Notes: a model not told the origin generated them from the sequence alone. DNA of 58,392 nucleotides from an uncultured Bacteroidales bacterium (GCA_946403855.1 CAMJBH010000013.1:1-58392); one strand, 5' to 3'. Shown: positions 1 through 7,520, numbered from the stretch's first letter. Translations and numbers: made by a program.

Positions 1-1
1 C

Positions 2-133
2 GTGACCAAAGTCACAGTTTACTCCGGTTCCGCCTACGCCATAGGACCAGGCTATAACGGCTCCTGTGGCACTGTGAACATAGGCGGCAAATCTGGCGGC
101 GTCGCCGGCGCCCCTTACATCTATCAGCCTTAA
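2..133 (+). CDS. C-terminal end of a Gly-rich surface-type protein (5' truncated by the window)
   Basis: Only the last 43 codons, ending at TAA 131-133, are inside the window; the frame is open to the left edge. The visible peptide is rich in Gly, Ser and Tyr, with the stretch AIGPGYNGSCGTVNIGG. That resembles the repeated Ala-Ile-Gly-x-Gly-Tyr/Ser-Gly-Ser-Cys-Gly turns seen in large secreted Bacteroidales surface proteins. Family membership is inferred from composition only. No domain can be named, and the true start lies outside the window. Confidence 0.5.
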   Translation: MTKVTVYSGSAYAIGPGYNGSCGTVNIGGKSGGVAGAPYIYQP

Positions 134-318
134 ACTGAGTTTTTATGACCTACCGCGGAATTGCTGTCTGAGTGGTTGACACCGCCGATGACGGCTTCGA
201 TCCCTCCGCCCGTCGCTACCGGTCCACCGGCATGGCAGGGTAAGCTCATTTCAGGCCGATTTTGACTCTACCGGTCCAAAAACAATGCAGGGTATGATCA
301 GTGCAGACCGTTTTCGAA

Positions 319-349
319 TTGCTTTTCCGCCAATAAATAGTTATATTGG
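319..349 (+). promoter_or_regulatory. Probable promoter of the GH20 gene
   Basis: TTG at 319-321 and TATATTGG at 342-349 (one mismatch to TAnnTTTG) are separated by 20 nt, the Bacteroidota sigma-ABfr arrangement. The GH20 start codon lies 16 nt downstream. The rest of the 134-365 gap shows nothing else recognisable. Confidence 0.5.
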
Positions 350-365
350 CAAAAAGTAGATAATT

Positions 366-2468
366 ATGAGAAATTTTATCCTTACCCTAGCAATGTCTGT
401 CATGGCCTGCACATTCGGCCTTTGTGCTTTTGCCCAGCCTGAAGGTTGCCCGGTGATCCCTCAGGTGTCTTCTTATTCCCCGCAGGGGTGTCAGAGCCTT
501 CCTCTGCCGGCGGGGAGCACCTACAAACTGGATGTCCAGAAAGGAACGGAAGGGTTGCAGGTCTTTGAAGAGTATCTTGCCGAATCAGGTCTGGGACTTG
601 TCCCCGCTCCCCGCAAGGGAGCAAAGGCTCTTGTGCGGTTTAAGGTTGGTCCCAAAGCTCTCAAAGCCAAGGACGGAGCATATACAATCGAAGTAGGCCG
701 CAAGGGCGTGGTCGTTACGGCAGGAGGTTTCAAAGGAGCCTTCTACGCTGTGCAGACTCTCAAGCAGCTTGCCGCCGCCAGTTCGGACAGAAGCATTCCA
801 TATTGCAAAATACAAGATGAGCCTCGTTTTGCATATCGTGGACTTTTATTCGACCTGGTTCGGCACTTCCATGGCAAGGAATTCATATTTAGGCAGCTAG
901 ATCTGATGTCATCGCTCAAGATGAGCGTTCTGCATCTCCATCTCACCGACAATGAGGGCTGGCGCCTGGAACTGGATTGCGCCCCTGAAATGACCCGTGA
1001 GGCGGCTTTTGGCGACAGCCTTTTCTTCCATACAATACTGTCACGCTCGCCGCTGCGCTTCGCTACAGAGCCGGAAGGATATGTAAGCGGGACCGTGTAT
1101 GACAGAAATTCCGTCTATGGCGGGTACTTTTCCAAACAGGATATACGTGAAATCATAGATTATGCTGCTGCGCGCCACATTGAAATTATTCCGGAAATAG
1201 AATTCCCGGGGCACAACAAAGCCCTTCTTCACGTTCATCCGGAATTCTTCTGCCGTGGCGAGCATGGAGTGGACAATGTAATCTGCGCCGGCGACGACGC
1301 CGTGTTTGATTTCTTCTTCAAGGTGCTGGAAGAGGTCATGGACCTGTTCCCGTCTCAATACCTGCACATCGGAGGCGACGAAGCATCCAAAGCCAACTGG
1401 CTCAAATGCAGCCATTGCCAGGAAAGGATGCGCGCCGAAGGGCTCAAAGATGTGTATGAACTTCAGAGCTACTGCATACGCCGCATGGACAGTTTCATTT
1501 CTGCGCACGGCAAAAAAATGATAGGCTGGGATGAGATTCTCGAAGGAGGCCTGTCCGAGAATGCCACCGTCATGTCCTGGAGGGGAACTGAAGGCGGACT
1601 GGAGTCTATCAAGAAAGGACACGACGTAATAATGACCCCGAATACCTATTACTATTTGGACTATGGTCAGGATTCGCCGTTCAAGGAGCCGGTGGCTTTC
1701 AATACCTACCTGCCTCTGGAGAGGGTGTATTCCTATGAGCCTGAGGCGGAAATCGAAAGCGGCGCATCGCATCTGCTCGGCGTCCAGGGCAACCTGTGGT
1801 CGGAATGCGTAATAACCGACGGGCACTTTGAGTACATGCTTTACCCGCGCGCATTTGCCATAGCCGAGACGGGCTGGTCTCCCAAGGGAAGCAAAGATTA
1901 CGCTTCTTTCCGAGAGCGCGCAGTGGCTCTGTGTAAGCAGCTCAAGGGGCAGTATAATTGCTTCGATCTGGACAATGAGGCCGGAGACAGGCCGGAAGCC
2001 TCGGTTAAAAGGCCTTGTATAACCCAAAATGCCAAGGCGGTACTTTATTCTGCAGGCAAGTCCTCGATACCTGCAGAGGGAAAAGATGTGTCCGGACTGG
2101 TTGACGGTTATCTTGGCGGCTGGGCGATGAAAGGAAGCGACGACTGGATTGACGCAGGCCGTTATGCCACTACTGTGGATATAGACCTGGGCGAGATTAA
2201 GGACATACACTATGTCGGAGCCGAATTCGTGGATTACAACCTTAGGGGCATGGGAGCTCCGCAGGATACGGAGTTCTATTTCTCCGCCGACGGCGTGCAA
2301 TATGAACTTGCGCCGGTGCCGCAGCTCAAACTTAACTCCGACCGCAAATACTATTCAATAGTCACTGCCGGCGGAACCGTCGAGGCTAAGGCGCGCTACG
2401 TGCGTCTGCGCTTCAATACCGGAAAGGCAAAGAACCGCGTCTATCTGGGCGAAATCATTATAAACTAA
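366..2468 (+). CDS. Secreted beta-N-acetylhexosaminidase, GH20, with C-terminal discoidin-like domain
   Basis: 700 aa. It starts with a signal peptide (basic residue, hydrophobic core, cut near CAFAQ at about residue 24), then a GH20 N-terminal alpha/beta domain (about 30-150) and the GH20 TIM barrel (about 155-520). The catalytic Asp-Glu pair sits in HIGGDEA at D338-E339; in this family the Asp orients the substrate acetamido group and the Glu is the acid. LHLHLTDNEGW (about 192-202) is also typical. Residues about 560-700 look like an F5/8-type or CBM32-like beta-sandwich. The expected role is release of terminal GlcNAc or GalNAc from glycans in the periplasm or at the outer surface. It has its own promoter; its stop overlaps the stop end of the convergent lipoprotein gene by 4 nt. 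The exact linkage cannot be told from sequence. Confidence 0.93.
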   Translation: MRNFILTLAMSVMACTFGLCAFAQPEGCPVIPQVSSYSPQGCQSLPLPAGSTYKLDVQKGTEGLQVFEEYLAESGLGLVPAPRKGAKALVRFKVGPKALKAKDGAYTIEVGRKGVVVTAGGFKGAFYAVQTLKQLAAASSDRSIPYCKIQDEPRFAYRGLLFDLVRHFHGKEFIFRQLDLMSSLKMSVLHLHLTDNEGWRLELDCAPEMTREAAFGDSLFFHTILSRSPLRFATEPEGYVSGTVYDRNSVYGGYFSKQDIREIIDYAAARHIEIIPEIEFPGHNKALLHVHPEFFCRGEHGVDNVICAGDDAVFDFFFKVLEEVMDLFPSQYLHIGGDEASKANWLKCSHCQERMRAEGLKDVYELQSYCIRRMDSFISAHGKKMIGWDEILEGGLSENATVMSWRGTEGGLESIKKGHDVIMTPNTYYYLDYGQDSPFKEPVAFNTYLPLERVYSYEPEAEIESGASHLLGVQGNLWSECVITDGHFEYMLYPRAFAIAETGWSPKGSKDYASFRERAVALCKQLKGQYNCFDLDNEAGDRPEASVKRPCITQNAKAVLYSAGKSSIPAEGKDVSGLVDGYLGGWAMKGSDDWIDAGRYATTVDIDLGEIKDIHYVGAEFVDYNLRGMGAPQDTEFYFSADGVQYELAPVPQLKLNSDRKYYSIVTAGGTVEAKARYVRLRFNTGKAKNRVYLGEIIIN

Positions 2469-3802
2469 TATCCCAGCCGCTCAAGCGTGGCTTCTGCTTC
2501 GGGCACTGAGCTCGGAGCAGAAGGGCTGCGCAGTCCCTTGTCTAAAAGGTACTGGAGGGTGAGCTCTGAACGGTTGGTGAAGAATCCGTCGGCCCTTGGC
2601 GTTTGTTCTTCCATCTGCTGGAGCGAGTCGAAGGAGTAGGGGTGGTTGAGCATTCCGGCCTCACGCACCAGTTCGCTCTGCCACTGCTGATTTAGTTCGG
2701 TGTAGTTATTGGGCTCACCGGCAATGGACGGCCCGCTGATGGATGCTCCGTTGGCTTTTGCCCAGTCGAGAATTGCTTTGAAACCTTCGGGGGTGTCCAG
2801 ATTGCCGCCCGGAATGTCGTCGGGGCAAGGCGGCCAGAGCAGAAAGCACATGGGAAGGCGTCCTTTAAATACCGCGTTGGCCCTTTTCAGAGAAGCTGGA
2901 GAGAAAGTCTGGAGTATCACTTTGCCTGCTGTCTTTCCGACCTGCACCAGGCCGTCTTTGTAGAATTCTGTCTGGGTCGCAGGCGCCGTTATAATGTTCC
3001 AACCGCATTTGTCGAGTATGTCATAAACCCTCTGCTCCATGTCGGCTGGATTGACCTCTGGCTCCTTGAATTCAATATATATTCCCGGACGATGCCCGCT
3101 GTCCTGAGGGTCGGAAACATAGGCGTTGTCGAAATCGTAATCGACGAATTCCATGTATTTGCCGCTTTCGGAAGCCTCCGAGCGTATTTGGGATAGGCTT
3201 TTCCCTTTGCAGGACTCTTTGAGCGTGTACGTAAGGTGCCTCGCTCCGTCTGCGTCCCTGCGGAGCATTTTGCCTTCCGCGTATGCAATCTGGTCCTGGA
3301 GCGCCGATACGTATTGGCTGCCTACAAATGAATTACGGGCGCGCTCCGGATTGGCGGCATTGAACCAAGACCCGGCATCGAGCATGAGCAATTCAGCATA
3401 GTAGTAGGAGGCCGCATAATATGGTTTGAAAGCGGCCCGGTCGATATCCAGCTGCTCCATGGCATCTTCTTCGCTGAAGCCCAGAGACATGTAAAATTCT
3501 TTCCGGCTCGGCGGGACGTCACTTCCGAATACTTCTTCTATATTGGTTGTGCGTGTCAGATTGTCGTCGTGGTTGGCCAGAATGACTCCGTCTTTGGTGC
3601 ACTGCAAGTCCGATTCCAGATAGTCGGCTCCGGTTTCGCGGGCCCATCGCCATGCGCTTTCGGTCTCTTCGGGTGTCCAGTAGGTAGAACCTCTGTGGGC
3701 CATGACCGCGTGGGCGGGTACGTTCTTGTTTACATCGATCGGAGTTGTCTGTGTGCATGCAGTCATGAGGACCGCAGCAAAAAGCAGTTTCAGATTATTC
3801 AT
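2465..3802 (-). CDS. Glycerophosphodiester phosphodiesterase family lipoprotein
   Basis: 445 aa when started at ATG 3802, which gives a clean lipoprotein signal (MNNLKLLFAAVLMTAC, lipid cysteine C16) and an ATGA overlap with the upstream acetyltransferase gene; a longer open frame to 3949 has no signal-like sequence. GDPD motifs are visible: HRG at H36-R37, ESD with E63 and D65 (metal ligands), and NHDD at H78. The family cleaves glycerophosphodiesters to glycerol-3-phosphate and an alcohol. The protein is longer than usual (250-300 aa) because of an insertion of roughly 130 residues after the NHDDNLTRTTN segment (about 85-215), so the substrate may differ. Likely periplasmic and membrane-anchored. 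Second gene of a two-gene operon. Confidence 0.85.
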   Translation of the reverse strand: MNNLKLLFAAVLMTACTQTTPIDVNKNVPAHAVMAHRGSTYWTPEETESAWRWARETGADYLESDLQCTKDGVILANHDDNLTRTTNIEEVFGSDVPPSRKEFYMSLGFSEEDAMEQLDIDRAAFKPYYAASYYYAELLMLDAGSWFNAANPERARNSFVGSQYVSALQDQIAYAEGKMLRRDADGARHLTYTLKESCKGKSLSQIRSEASESGKYMEFVDYDFDNAYVSDPQDSGHRPGIYIEFKEPEVNPADMEQRVYDILDKCGWNIITAPATQTEFYKDGLVQVGKTAGKVILQTFSPASLKRANAVFKGRLPMCFLLWPPCPDDIPGGNLDTPEGFKAILDWAKANGASISGPSIAGEPNNYTELNQQWQSELVREAGMLNHPYSFDSLQQMEEQTPRADGFFTNRSELTLQYLLDKGLRSPSAPSSVPEAEATLERLGY

Positions 3803-4287
3803 ACTATTTTTTGATACGCCAGCCTTTCGTCTCCGGAAGCCAGGTATATGATGCCGCAGTAGCGGAATCCTGCCTTGGAGATGACGTGCTGCATTATGTG
3901 GTTGTCGCGGTGGGTGTCTATGCGGAGGTTCCTGTCCTGCTGCAGGCACCAGTCTATGATTGATTGGAAGACGCCATGCTTGTGAGGGTAGCTTCCTATG
4001 CGGTGGATTACGTGGTAGGGGAGTGTGTCATCGGACCATTCTCCGTCGTATATTTCTTTGTATGTCGGCTCCGGAGAAGGGATAAAAGCAAAATAACCGG
4101 CGATTTGTCCGTTGTCGCTTACCAAGAAACCGTGTCCGTTGCGAATGTCCTCCAGGATGGTTTCTGCAGACGGGTATCCGCCTACCCACTGTCCTGTGTT
4201 GCCGGAAGCGCGCATAATGCCTTTGGCCGCATCCAGAACGTCCATAATCTCGGCTAGGTCGGTCTCTTGTGCTTTTCTAATCTTCAT
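3799..4287 (-). CDS. GNAT-family N-acetyltransferase
   Basis: 162 aa, cytosolic. The N-terminal MKIRKAQETDLAEIM strand-helix start, the central Gly-rich turn after HVIHRIGSYP, and the C-terminal MQHVISKAGFRYCGIIYL segment (helix alpha-4 followed by GF.yxG) are the GNAT fold as found in small Bacteroidales acetyltransferases. It would transfer an acetyl group from acetyl-CoA to an unknown amine. It is the first gene of the minus-strand pair and overlaps the glycerophosphodiesterase start by ATGA. No -7 box is evident in front of it, and a 69-nt hairpin repeat sits 46 nt upstream. Confidence 0.85.
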   Translation of the reverse strand: MKIRKAQETDLAEIMDVLDAAKGIMRASGNTGQWVGGYPSAETILEDIRNGHGFLVSDNGQIAGYFAFIPSPEPTYKEIYDGEWSDDTLPYHVIHRIGSYPHKHGVFQSIIDWCLQQDRNLRIDTHRDNHIMQHVISKAGFRYCGIIYLASGDERLAYQKIV

Positions 4288-4332
4288 TTTTGAATCTTTA
4301 AACCGCCGTGGTATGGGATCGAATGACTTGTT

Positions 4333-4401
4333 AAAACGAGCAGTAGCACTCCGGGCCCGTAAATCTTGGGTAAAAGGGCCCGGAGTGCTACCGCTCGTTT
4401 T
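4333..4401. repeat. Hairpin repeat A (26-bp stem, 17-nt loop)
   Basis: Arms 4333-4358 and 4376-4401 are complementary except A4342/C4392, which becomes a U-G wobble if transcribed from the minus strand. The inner stem is CTCCGGGCCC and the loop is gtaaatcttgggtaaaa. It shares the inner stem and loop pattern with copies at 34212 and 54581, and the loop with 25925. It lies between divergent genes, where a transcription terminator is not needed, although a T run follows on the plus strand. Confidence 0.85.
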
Positions 4402-4479
4402 TTATGTGTCCTACGGATCCCTTATCTTGACAAAGTTAATAAGGATTCCCGAAAAAAATCAAAAAAATCGAAATATCGC

Positions 4480-4509
4480 TTGCGATATAAAATTAATGTC
4501 TTATATTTG
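4480..4509 (+). promoter_or_regulatory. Promoter of gpx-ohrR
   Basis: TTG 4480-4482, 19-nt spacer, TATATTTG 4502-4509: a full match to the Bacteroidota consensus. Transcription would begin near 4515, about 17 nt before the start of the signal-peptide-like frame at 4532. Confidence 0.8.
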
Positions 4510-4597
4510 CATCGTGAACGATATAATTTAAAACAAAAAAATATTAACCGCTGTTGTTCTGCTCCTTACAGCGATAACAGCCAATGCGCAAAAAGAC

Positions 4598-5074
4598 ATG
4601 GCAAAGATTTACGATTTCAAGGCCCTGAACAACAAGGGCGTCGAGGTGGACTTCGCTCAGTACGAAGGCAAAGTCCTCATGATTGTCAACACCGCTTCCA
4701 AGTGTGGTTTTACTCCTCAGTACGACGGCCTCGAGGCCCTCTATCAGAAGTATAAGGACCAGGGACTGGTCATCATCGGCTTCCCCTGCGACCAATTCGC
4801 ACACCAGGAGCCCGGTACCGACGAGGAGATTGCCGAGTTCTGCCGTCTCAACCATGGCGTCACCTTCCCCCTCATGTCCAAGATCGAGGTTAACGGCGAC
4901 AATGCTCATCCTATCTACAATTATCTGAAGTCCGCTGCCAAAGGCACTTTCGGTAACGCTATCAAGTGGAATTTCACCAAATTCCTCATCTCCAGGGACG
5001 GCTCCCGCGTCAAGCGTTTCGCTCCTACCGTGACTCCCGAGAAGATGGAGAAAGATATTCAGGAGATGCTTTAA
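4598..5074 (+). CDS. gpx: Glutathione-peroxidase-family thiol peroxidase
   Basis: 158 aa from the first in-frame ATG. The GPx fold motifs are present: NTASKCGF with peroxidatic C36, GFPCDQF followed by Q70 of AHQEPG, and KWNFTKFL with W124-N125, making the Cys-Gln-Trp-Asn tetrad. C82 matches the resolving cysteine of thioredoxin-dependent (non-selenium) members, so it should reduce peroxides using thioredoxin. The open frame extends 22 codons upstream to 4532 and encodes KKILTAVVLLLTAITANAQ, an excellent signal peptide, but no ATG, GTG or TTG precedes it. The gene may therefore be periplasmic with an altered start codon, or cytosolic from 4598. It overlaps ohrR by one nucleotide (TAATG). Confidence 0.9.
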   Translation: MAKIYDFKALNNKGVEVDFAQYEGKVLMIVNTASKCGFTPQYDGLEALYQKYKDQGLVIIGFPCDQFAHQEPGTDEEIAEFCRLNHGVTFPLMSKIEVNGDNAHPIYNYLKSAAKGTFGNAIKWNFTKFLISRDGSRVKRFAPTVTPEKMEKDIQEML

Positions 5075-5520
5075 TGAAAGAACAGTTCAAGCTAGAAAAT
5101 CAGCTCTGTTTCAGGCTGTACACCGCTTCGCGCCTTGTCACGCAGTCTTACCATCCGCTGCTTTCAGTGCATGGGCTCACATATCCGCAGTACCTTGTGC
5201 TGCTGGTGCTGTGGGAGAAGGACGCGCAGCCTGTAAACGATGTGGCAAAGCGTCTGGTGCTGGAGACGAACACCGTAACCCCTCTCCTTAAACGTATGGA
5301 GGCGGAAGGCTTGCTGGTGAGACGCAAAGGTACAGAAGATGCGCGGCAGATCATAGTCTCGTTGACCCGAAAAGGAAAAGAGTTGCAGGATAAGTTGGAC
5401 GCGGTGCCTTTGACGATAGCGAGTTCCGTAATTTGCAAAAGCATAACGCAACAGACTGTTCCGGCGCTTTTTGAAATGCTTGACGAGATAATCGAGAAAT
5501 TCCAGGCCGCCAGGGAATAA
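5074..5520 (+). CDS. ohrR: OhrR-type MarR repressor sensing organic peroxides
   Basis: 148 aa, started at ATG 5074, which overlaps the gpx stop. The N-terminal LENQLCFRLYTASR contains C12 in the same context as the reactive N-terminal cysteine of OhrR. The winged-helix region follows (NDVAKRLVLETNTVTPLLKRME, about 61-82, then DARQIIVSLTRKG as the wing). One-Cys or two-Cys OhrR proteins leave their operator when this cysteine is oxidised by organic hydroperoxide. Co-transcription with the peroxidase suggests self-contained control of gpx-ohrR. C121 (VICKS) could form a disulfide partner. A terminator hairpin begins inside its last codons. Confidence 0.88.
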   Translation: MKEQFKLENQLCFRLYTASRLVTQSYHPLLSVHGLTYPQYLVLLVLWEKDAQPVNDVAKRLVLETNTVTPLLKRMEAEGLLVRRKGTEDARQIIVSLTRKGKELQDKLDAVPLTIASSVICKSITQQTVPALFEMLDEIIEKFQAARE

Positions 5521-5540
5521 ACCCCTGGCTGTTTGCTTTT
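5509..5540 (+). terminator. Rho-independent terminator after ohrR
   Basis: GCCAGGG (5509-5515), a 7-nt loop, CCCTGGC (5523-5529), then a T-rich tail (tgtttgctttt). The stem includes the end of the coding region and the stop codon is in the loop. Confidence 0.7.
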
Positions 5541-5563
5541 GTTGAGGAAAAAGTGTAATTTTA
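5532..5563 (+). promoter_or_regulatory. Probable promoter of the COG0523 gene
   Basis: TTTG 5532-5535, 20-nt spacer, TAATTTTA 5556-5563 (last base differs from TAnnTTTG). The start codon follows 9 nt later. Confidence 0.5.
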
Positions 5564-5572
5564 CGCTTAATT

Positions 5573-6721
5573 ATGACAATAGACATGGAAACCAGGCAGG
5601 TGCCGGTCCTGCTTTTAACCGGCTATTTGGGGAGCGGCAAGACGACGCTCCTTAACCGTATTTTGTCTAACCGCAAGGGTATCAAATTCGCCGTGATAGT
5701 CAACGATATAGGCGAGGTGAACATAGATGCGGACCTGATTCAGAAAGGGGGCGTAGTGGGCCAGGGAGACGACTCGCTGGTGGCTCTGCAGAACGGATGT
5801 ATTTGCTGTACGCTGAAGATGGACCTGGTGGCCCAGATAGCAGACCTGGTGTCGAGCAAGCAGTTCGATTATATAGTAATAGAAGCCAGCGGCATCTGCG
5901 AGCCGGCGCCTATAGCCAACACGATATGTACAATGCCTACTTTTGGGACGCAGTACATGCGTGGAGGATTGCCGTATGTGGATTGCATCGTGACCGTGGT
6001 GGATGCGCTCCGCATGAAAGACGAATTCGGAGGCGGCGATGCACTGGAGAGGGAAGATATAGGCGAAGAAGACCTCGCACGCCTGATAATCGAGCAGTTG
6101 GAATTCTGCAACATAGTGCTGCTGAACAAGGCCTCCGAAGTGAGCGCCGACGAACTTGGGCGCCTCCGTGCGATAGTCAAAGGCATCAATCCCGGAGCCA
6201 AGGTGCTGAGCTGCGATTACGGCGACATAGATCTGGACGAAATTATCTACACCGGCATGTTCGACTTTGAGTCAGTTGCAACTTCCGCAGCCTGGATTGC
6301 AGCCATCGAGGGCGAAGACGAAGAAGAGGAGGCTGAAGGGGAAGCCCTTGAATATGGTATAGATACATTTGTCTATACCCGTCGCGAGCCGTTGGATATA
6401 AACAAGTTTGATAATTTCATCTTCAAACATTGGCCCGCTGGAATCATACGCGCGAAGGGCATGTGTTATTTCGCATCGGAGCCTGACCAGTGCTATCTAT
6501 TTGAGCAGGCAGGCAAGGAGAAACTCATCAAAGACGCCGGTCTTTGGTACGCGAGCATGGACGAGTATGAGCTTGAGCAGCAGATGGAACGCGACCCTCA
6601 GCTGCGCCGGGACTGGGATCCAGTCTATGGTGACAGGATGCAGAAAATCGTCTTCATAGGGCAGCACTTGGACAAAGATGCCATCAAGGCTTCGCTGGAC
6701 AGCTGTTTGGCTGAGCAATAA
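5573..6721 (+). CDS. COG0523 (CobW/ZigA-like) G3E GTPase, putative metallochaperone
   Basis: 382 aa. Walker A GYLGSGKTT with K23, the GCICCTL metal site (C76, C78, C79), the EASGICEPAP switch, and NKAS in the guanine-recognition position place it in the G3E family, which hydrolyses GTP to deliver zinc, cobalt or another metal. An acidic low-complexity linker (EGEDEEEEAEGE, about 245-256) precedes the CobW C-terminal domain (about 262-370). Start 5573 is used because it follows the promoter; ATG 5585 (MET..) is an alternative. It is monocistronic and is followed by tRNA-Pro. No zinc-regulator site can be recognised, so the metal stays unknown. Confidence 0.88.
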   Translation: MTIDMETRQVPVLLLTGYLGSGKTTLLNRILSNRKGIKFAVIVNDIGEVNIDADLIQKGGVVGQGDDSLVALQNGCICCTLKMDLVAQIADLVSSKQFDYIVIEASGICEPAPIANTICTMPTFGTQYMRGGLPYVDCIVTVVDALRMKDEFGGGDALEREDIGEEDLARLIIEQLEFCNIVLLNKASEVSADELGRLRAIVKGINPGAKVLSCDYGDIDLDEIIYTGMFDFESVATSAAWIAAIEGEDEEEEAEGEALEYGIDTFVYTRREPLDINKFDNFIFKHWPAGIIRAKGMCYFASEPDQCYLFEQAGKEKLIKDAGLWYASMDEYELEQQMERDPQLRRDWDPVYGDRMQKIVFIGQHLDKDAIKASLDSCLAEQ

Positions 6722-6736
6722 AAAACACGAAAAAGA

Positions 6737-6768
6737 TTTGCAAGTATTAAGAAAAATTCATACTTTTG
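6737..6768 (+). promoter_or_regulatory. Promoter of tRNA-Pro
   Basis: TTTG 6737-6740, 20-nt spacer, TACTTTTG 6761-6768, a perfect Bacteroidota promoter. The tRNA begins 12 nt downstream. Confidence 0.85.
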
Positions 6769-6780
6769 CAGTCCACTTTT

Positions 6781-6856
6781 CTGGATGTGGCGCAGTTGGT
6801 AGCGCACCTGGTTAGGGACCAGGAGGTCGCTGGTTCAAGTCCAGTCATCCAGACCA
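6781..6856 (+). tRNA. tRNA-Pro (anticodon AGG), CCA encoded
   Basis: A 76-nt cloverleaf: acceptor CTGGATG/CATCCAG, D stem GCGC/GCGC, anticodon stem CCTGG/CCAGG with loop TTAGGGA, T stem GCTGG/CCAGT (one G-U pair) with loop TTCAAGT, discriminator A6853 and encoded CCA. The anticodon 6814-6816 is AGG, which reads CCU, with G at position 37 as in other proline tRNAs. The C1-G72 pair also fits bacterial tRNA-Pro. A34 proline tRNAs are unusual in bacteria. Confidence 0.95.
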
Positions 6857-6867
6857 CTCAAAATCAG

Positions 6868-6895
6868 GCACTTGCGTTTTCGCAGGTGCTTTTTT
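6868..6895 (+). terminator. Terminator after tRNA-Pro
   Basis: Stem GCACTTGCG (6868-6876) and CGCAGGTGC (6881-6889) with one T-G pair, TTTT loop, followed by six T. Confidence 0.9.
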
Positions 6896-6907
6896 GTTAA
6901 AATTGTG

Positions 6908-6915
6908 TATATTTG
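6908..6915 (+). promoter_or_regulatory. -7 box of the coiled-coil protein gene
   Basis: TATATTTG lies only 8 nt before the ATG at 6924, so the transcript would have almost no leader. No good -33 box is seen, since the tRNA terminator occupies that place. Confidence 0.5.
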
Positions 6916-6923
6916 CGTCTGAT

Positions 6924-7520
6924 ATGAAAAAAGCAGTTATTCTTTTGGCCGCTCTTGTATTTTCGGGAGCGTTTGCCCAGGCCCAGAATACGGGCAGTAT
7001 AGATGAAATGGTTCAGCAGAACCAGATTACGGCGGACCAGGCGGCCCAGAAGTACAAAGATCAGTCCCGGGTTAACAACCGGCGCATTGATTTGCTTGAG
7101 AATTCTATTTCTCGTGATCAGCGCGAAATTGATCGGCTTAAGCCTGAACTGAAGTCAGCCAAGGAAAACCTCAAGAATCATCAGGCCCTTCTCAAACTTC
7201 AGAAAGAAAAGGCCAAGAACCTCAAAAAGTCCGGTGCAAGTTCCGATCAGCTTAAAGCTGAGAACCTGGAAACCAAGCGCATTCAGACCGACATAAAGAA
7301 TGCAAAGAAGGAGGTTAAGCGCATCGACGGCCAGATCAAGGAGCGCAAGCGTAACATTTCCGACTCAAGGAAAAACATTTCTTCCCTGAAGAAGGAAACA
7401 CGTGAAGCCAAGAAAGAAGTCCAGCAGAGCAAGAAGAATCTGCGCGAGAGCCAGAAACTGCAAAAACAAGCGGCGGACAATGCAGCCGCCGCTGCTGCTG
7501 CCGAATCTGCGTCAGAGTAA
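6924..7520 (+). CDS. Secreted coiled-coil protein of unknown function
   Basis: 198 aa from ATG 6924, chosen because it gives a signal peptide (MKKAVILLAALVFSGAFAQAQ) and directly follows a -7 box; an upstream ATG at 6894 lies inside the tRNA terminator. After the signal, nearly the entire protein (about 45-185) is Lys/Glu/Gln/Arg-rich with a heptad-like pattern, indicating a long helix or helical hairpin, and it ends in an alanine-rich tail. It resembles periplasmic coiled-coil adaptors in general, but no family is recognised. Its stop abuts the stop of the convergent lipoprotein gene, with no terminator between them. Confidence 0.8.
   Translation: MKKAVILLAALVFSGAFAQAQNTGSIDEMVQQNQITADQAAQKYKDQSRVNNRRIDLLENSISRDQREIDRLKPELKSAKENLKNHQALLKLQKEKAKNLKKSGASSDQLKAENLETKRIQTDIKNAKKEVKRIDGQIKERKRNISDSRKNISSLKKETREAKKEVQQSKKNLRESQKLQKQAADNAAAAAAAESASE

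Larger units (their letters stand above)
4288..4597. other. Divergent intergenic region with hairpin repeat, promoter and a start-less signal-peptide frame
   Basis: 310 nt between divergent genes. It holds hairpin repeat A (4333-4401), the gpx promoter (4480-4509), and from 4532 an open frame running into gpx that encodes a signal-peptide-like sequence but has no initiation codon. No second promoter is clear for the minus-strand gene. Confidence 0.7.

Noticed and set aside
134..318. Remnant gene between the surface-protein fragment and GH20
   Set aside because: A GTG-started 23-codon frame near 173 is open but has no family resemblance and no promoter.
1041..2300. 419-codon open frame antisense to the GH20 gene
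   Set aside because: No signal, no family resemblance, and it mirrors a clear GH20 reading frame; long antisense frames are common in this GC-rich coding sequence.
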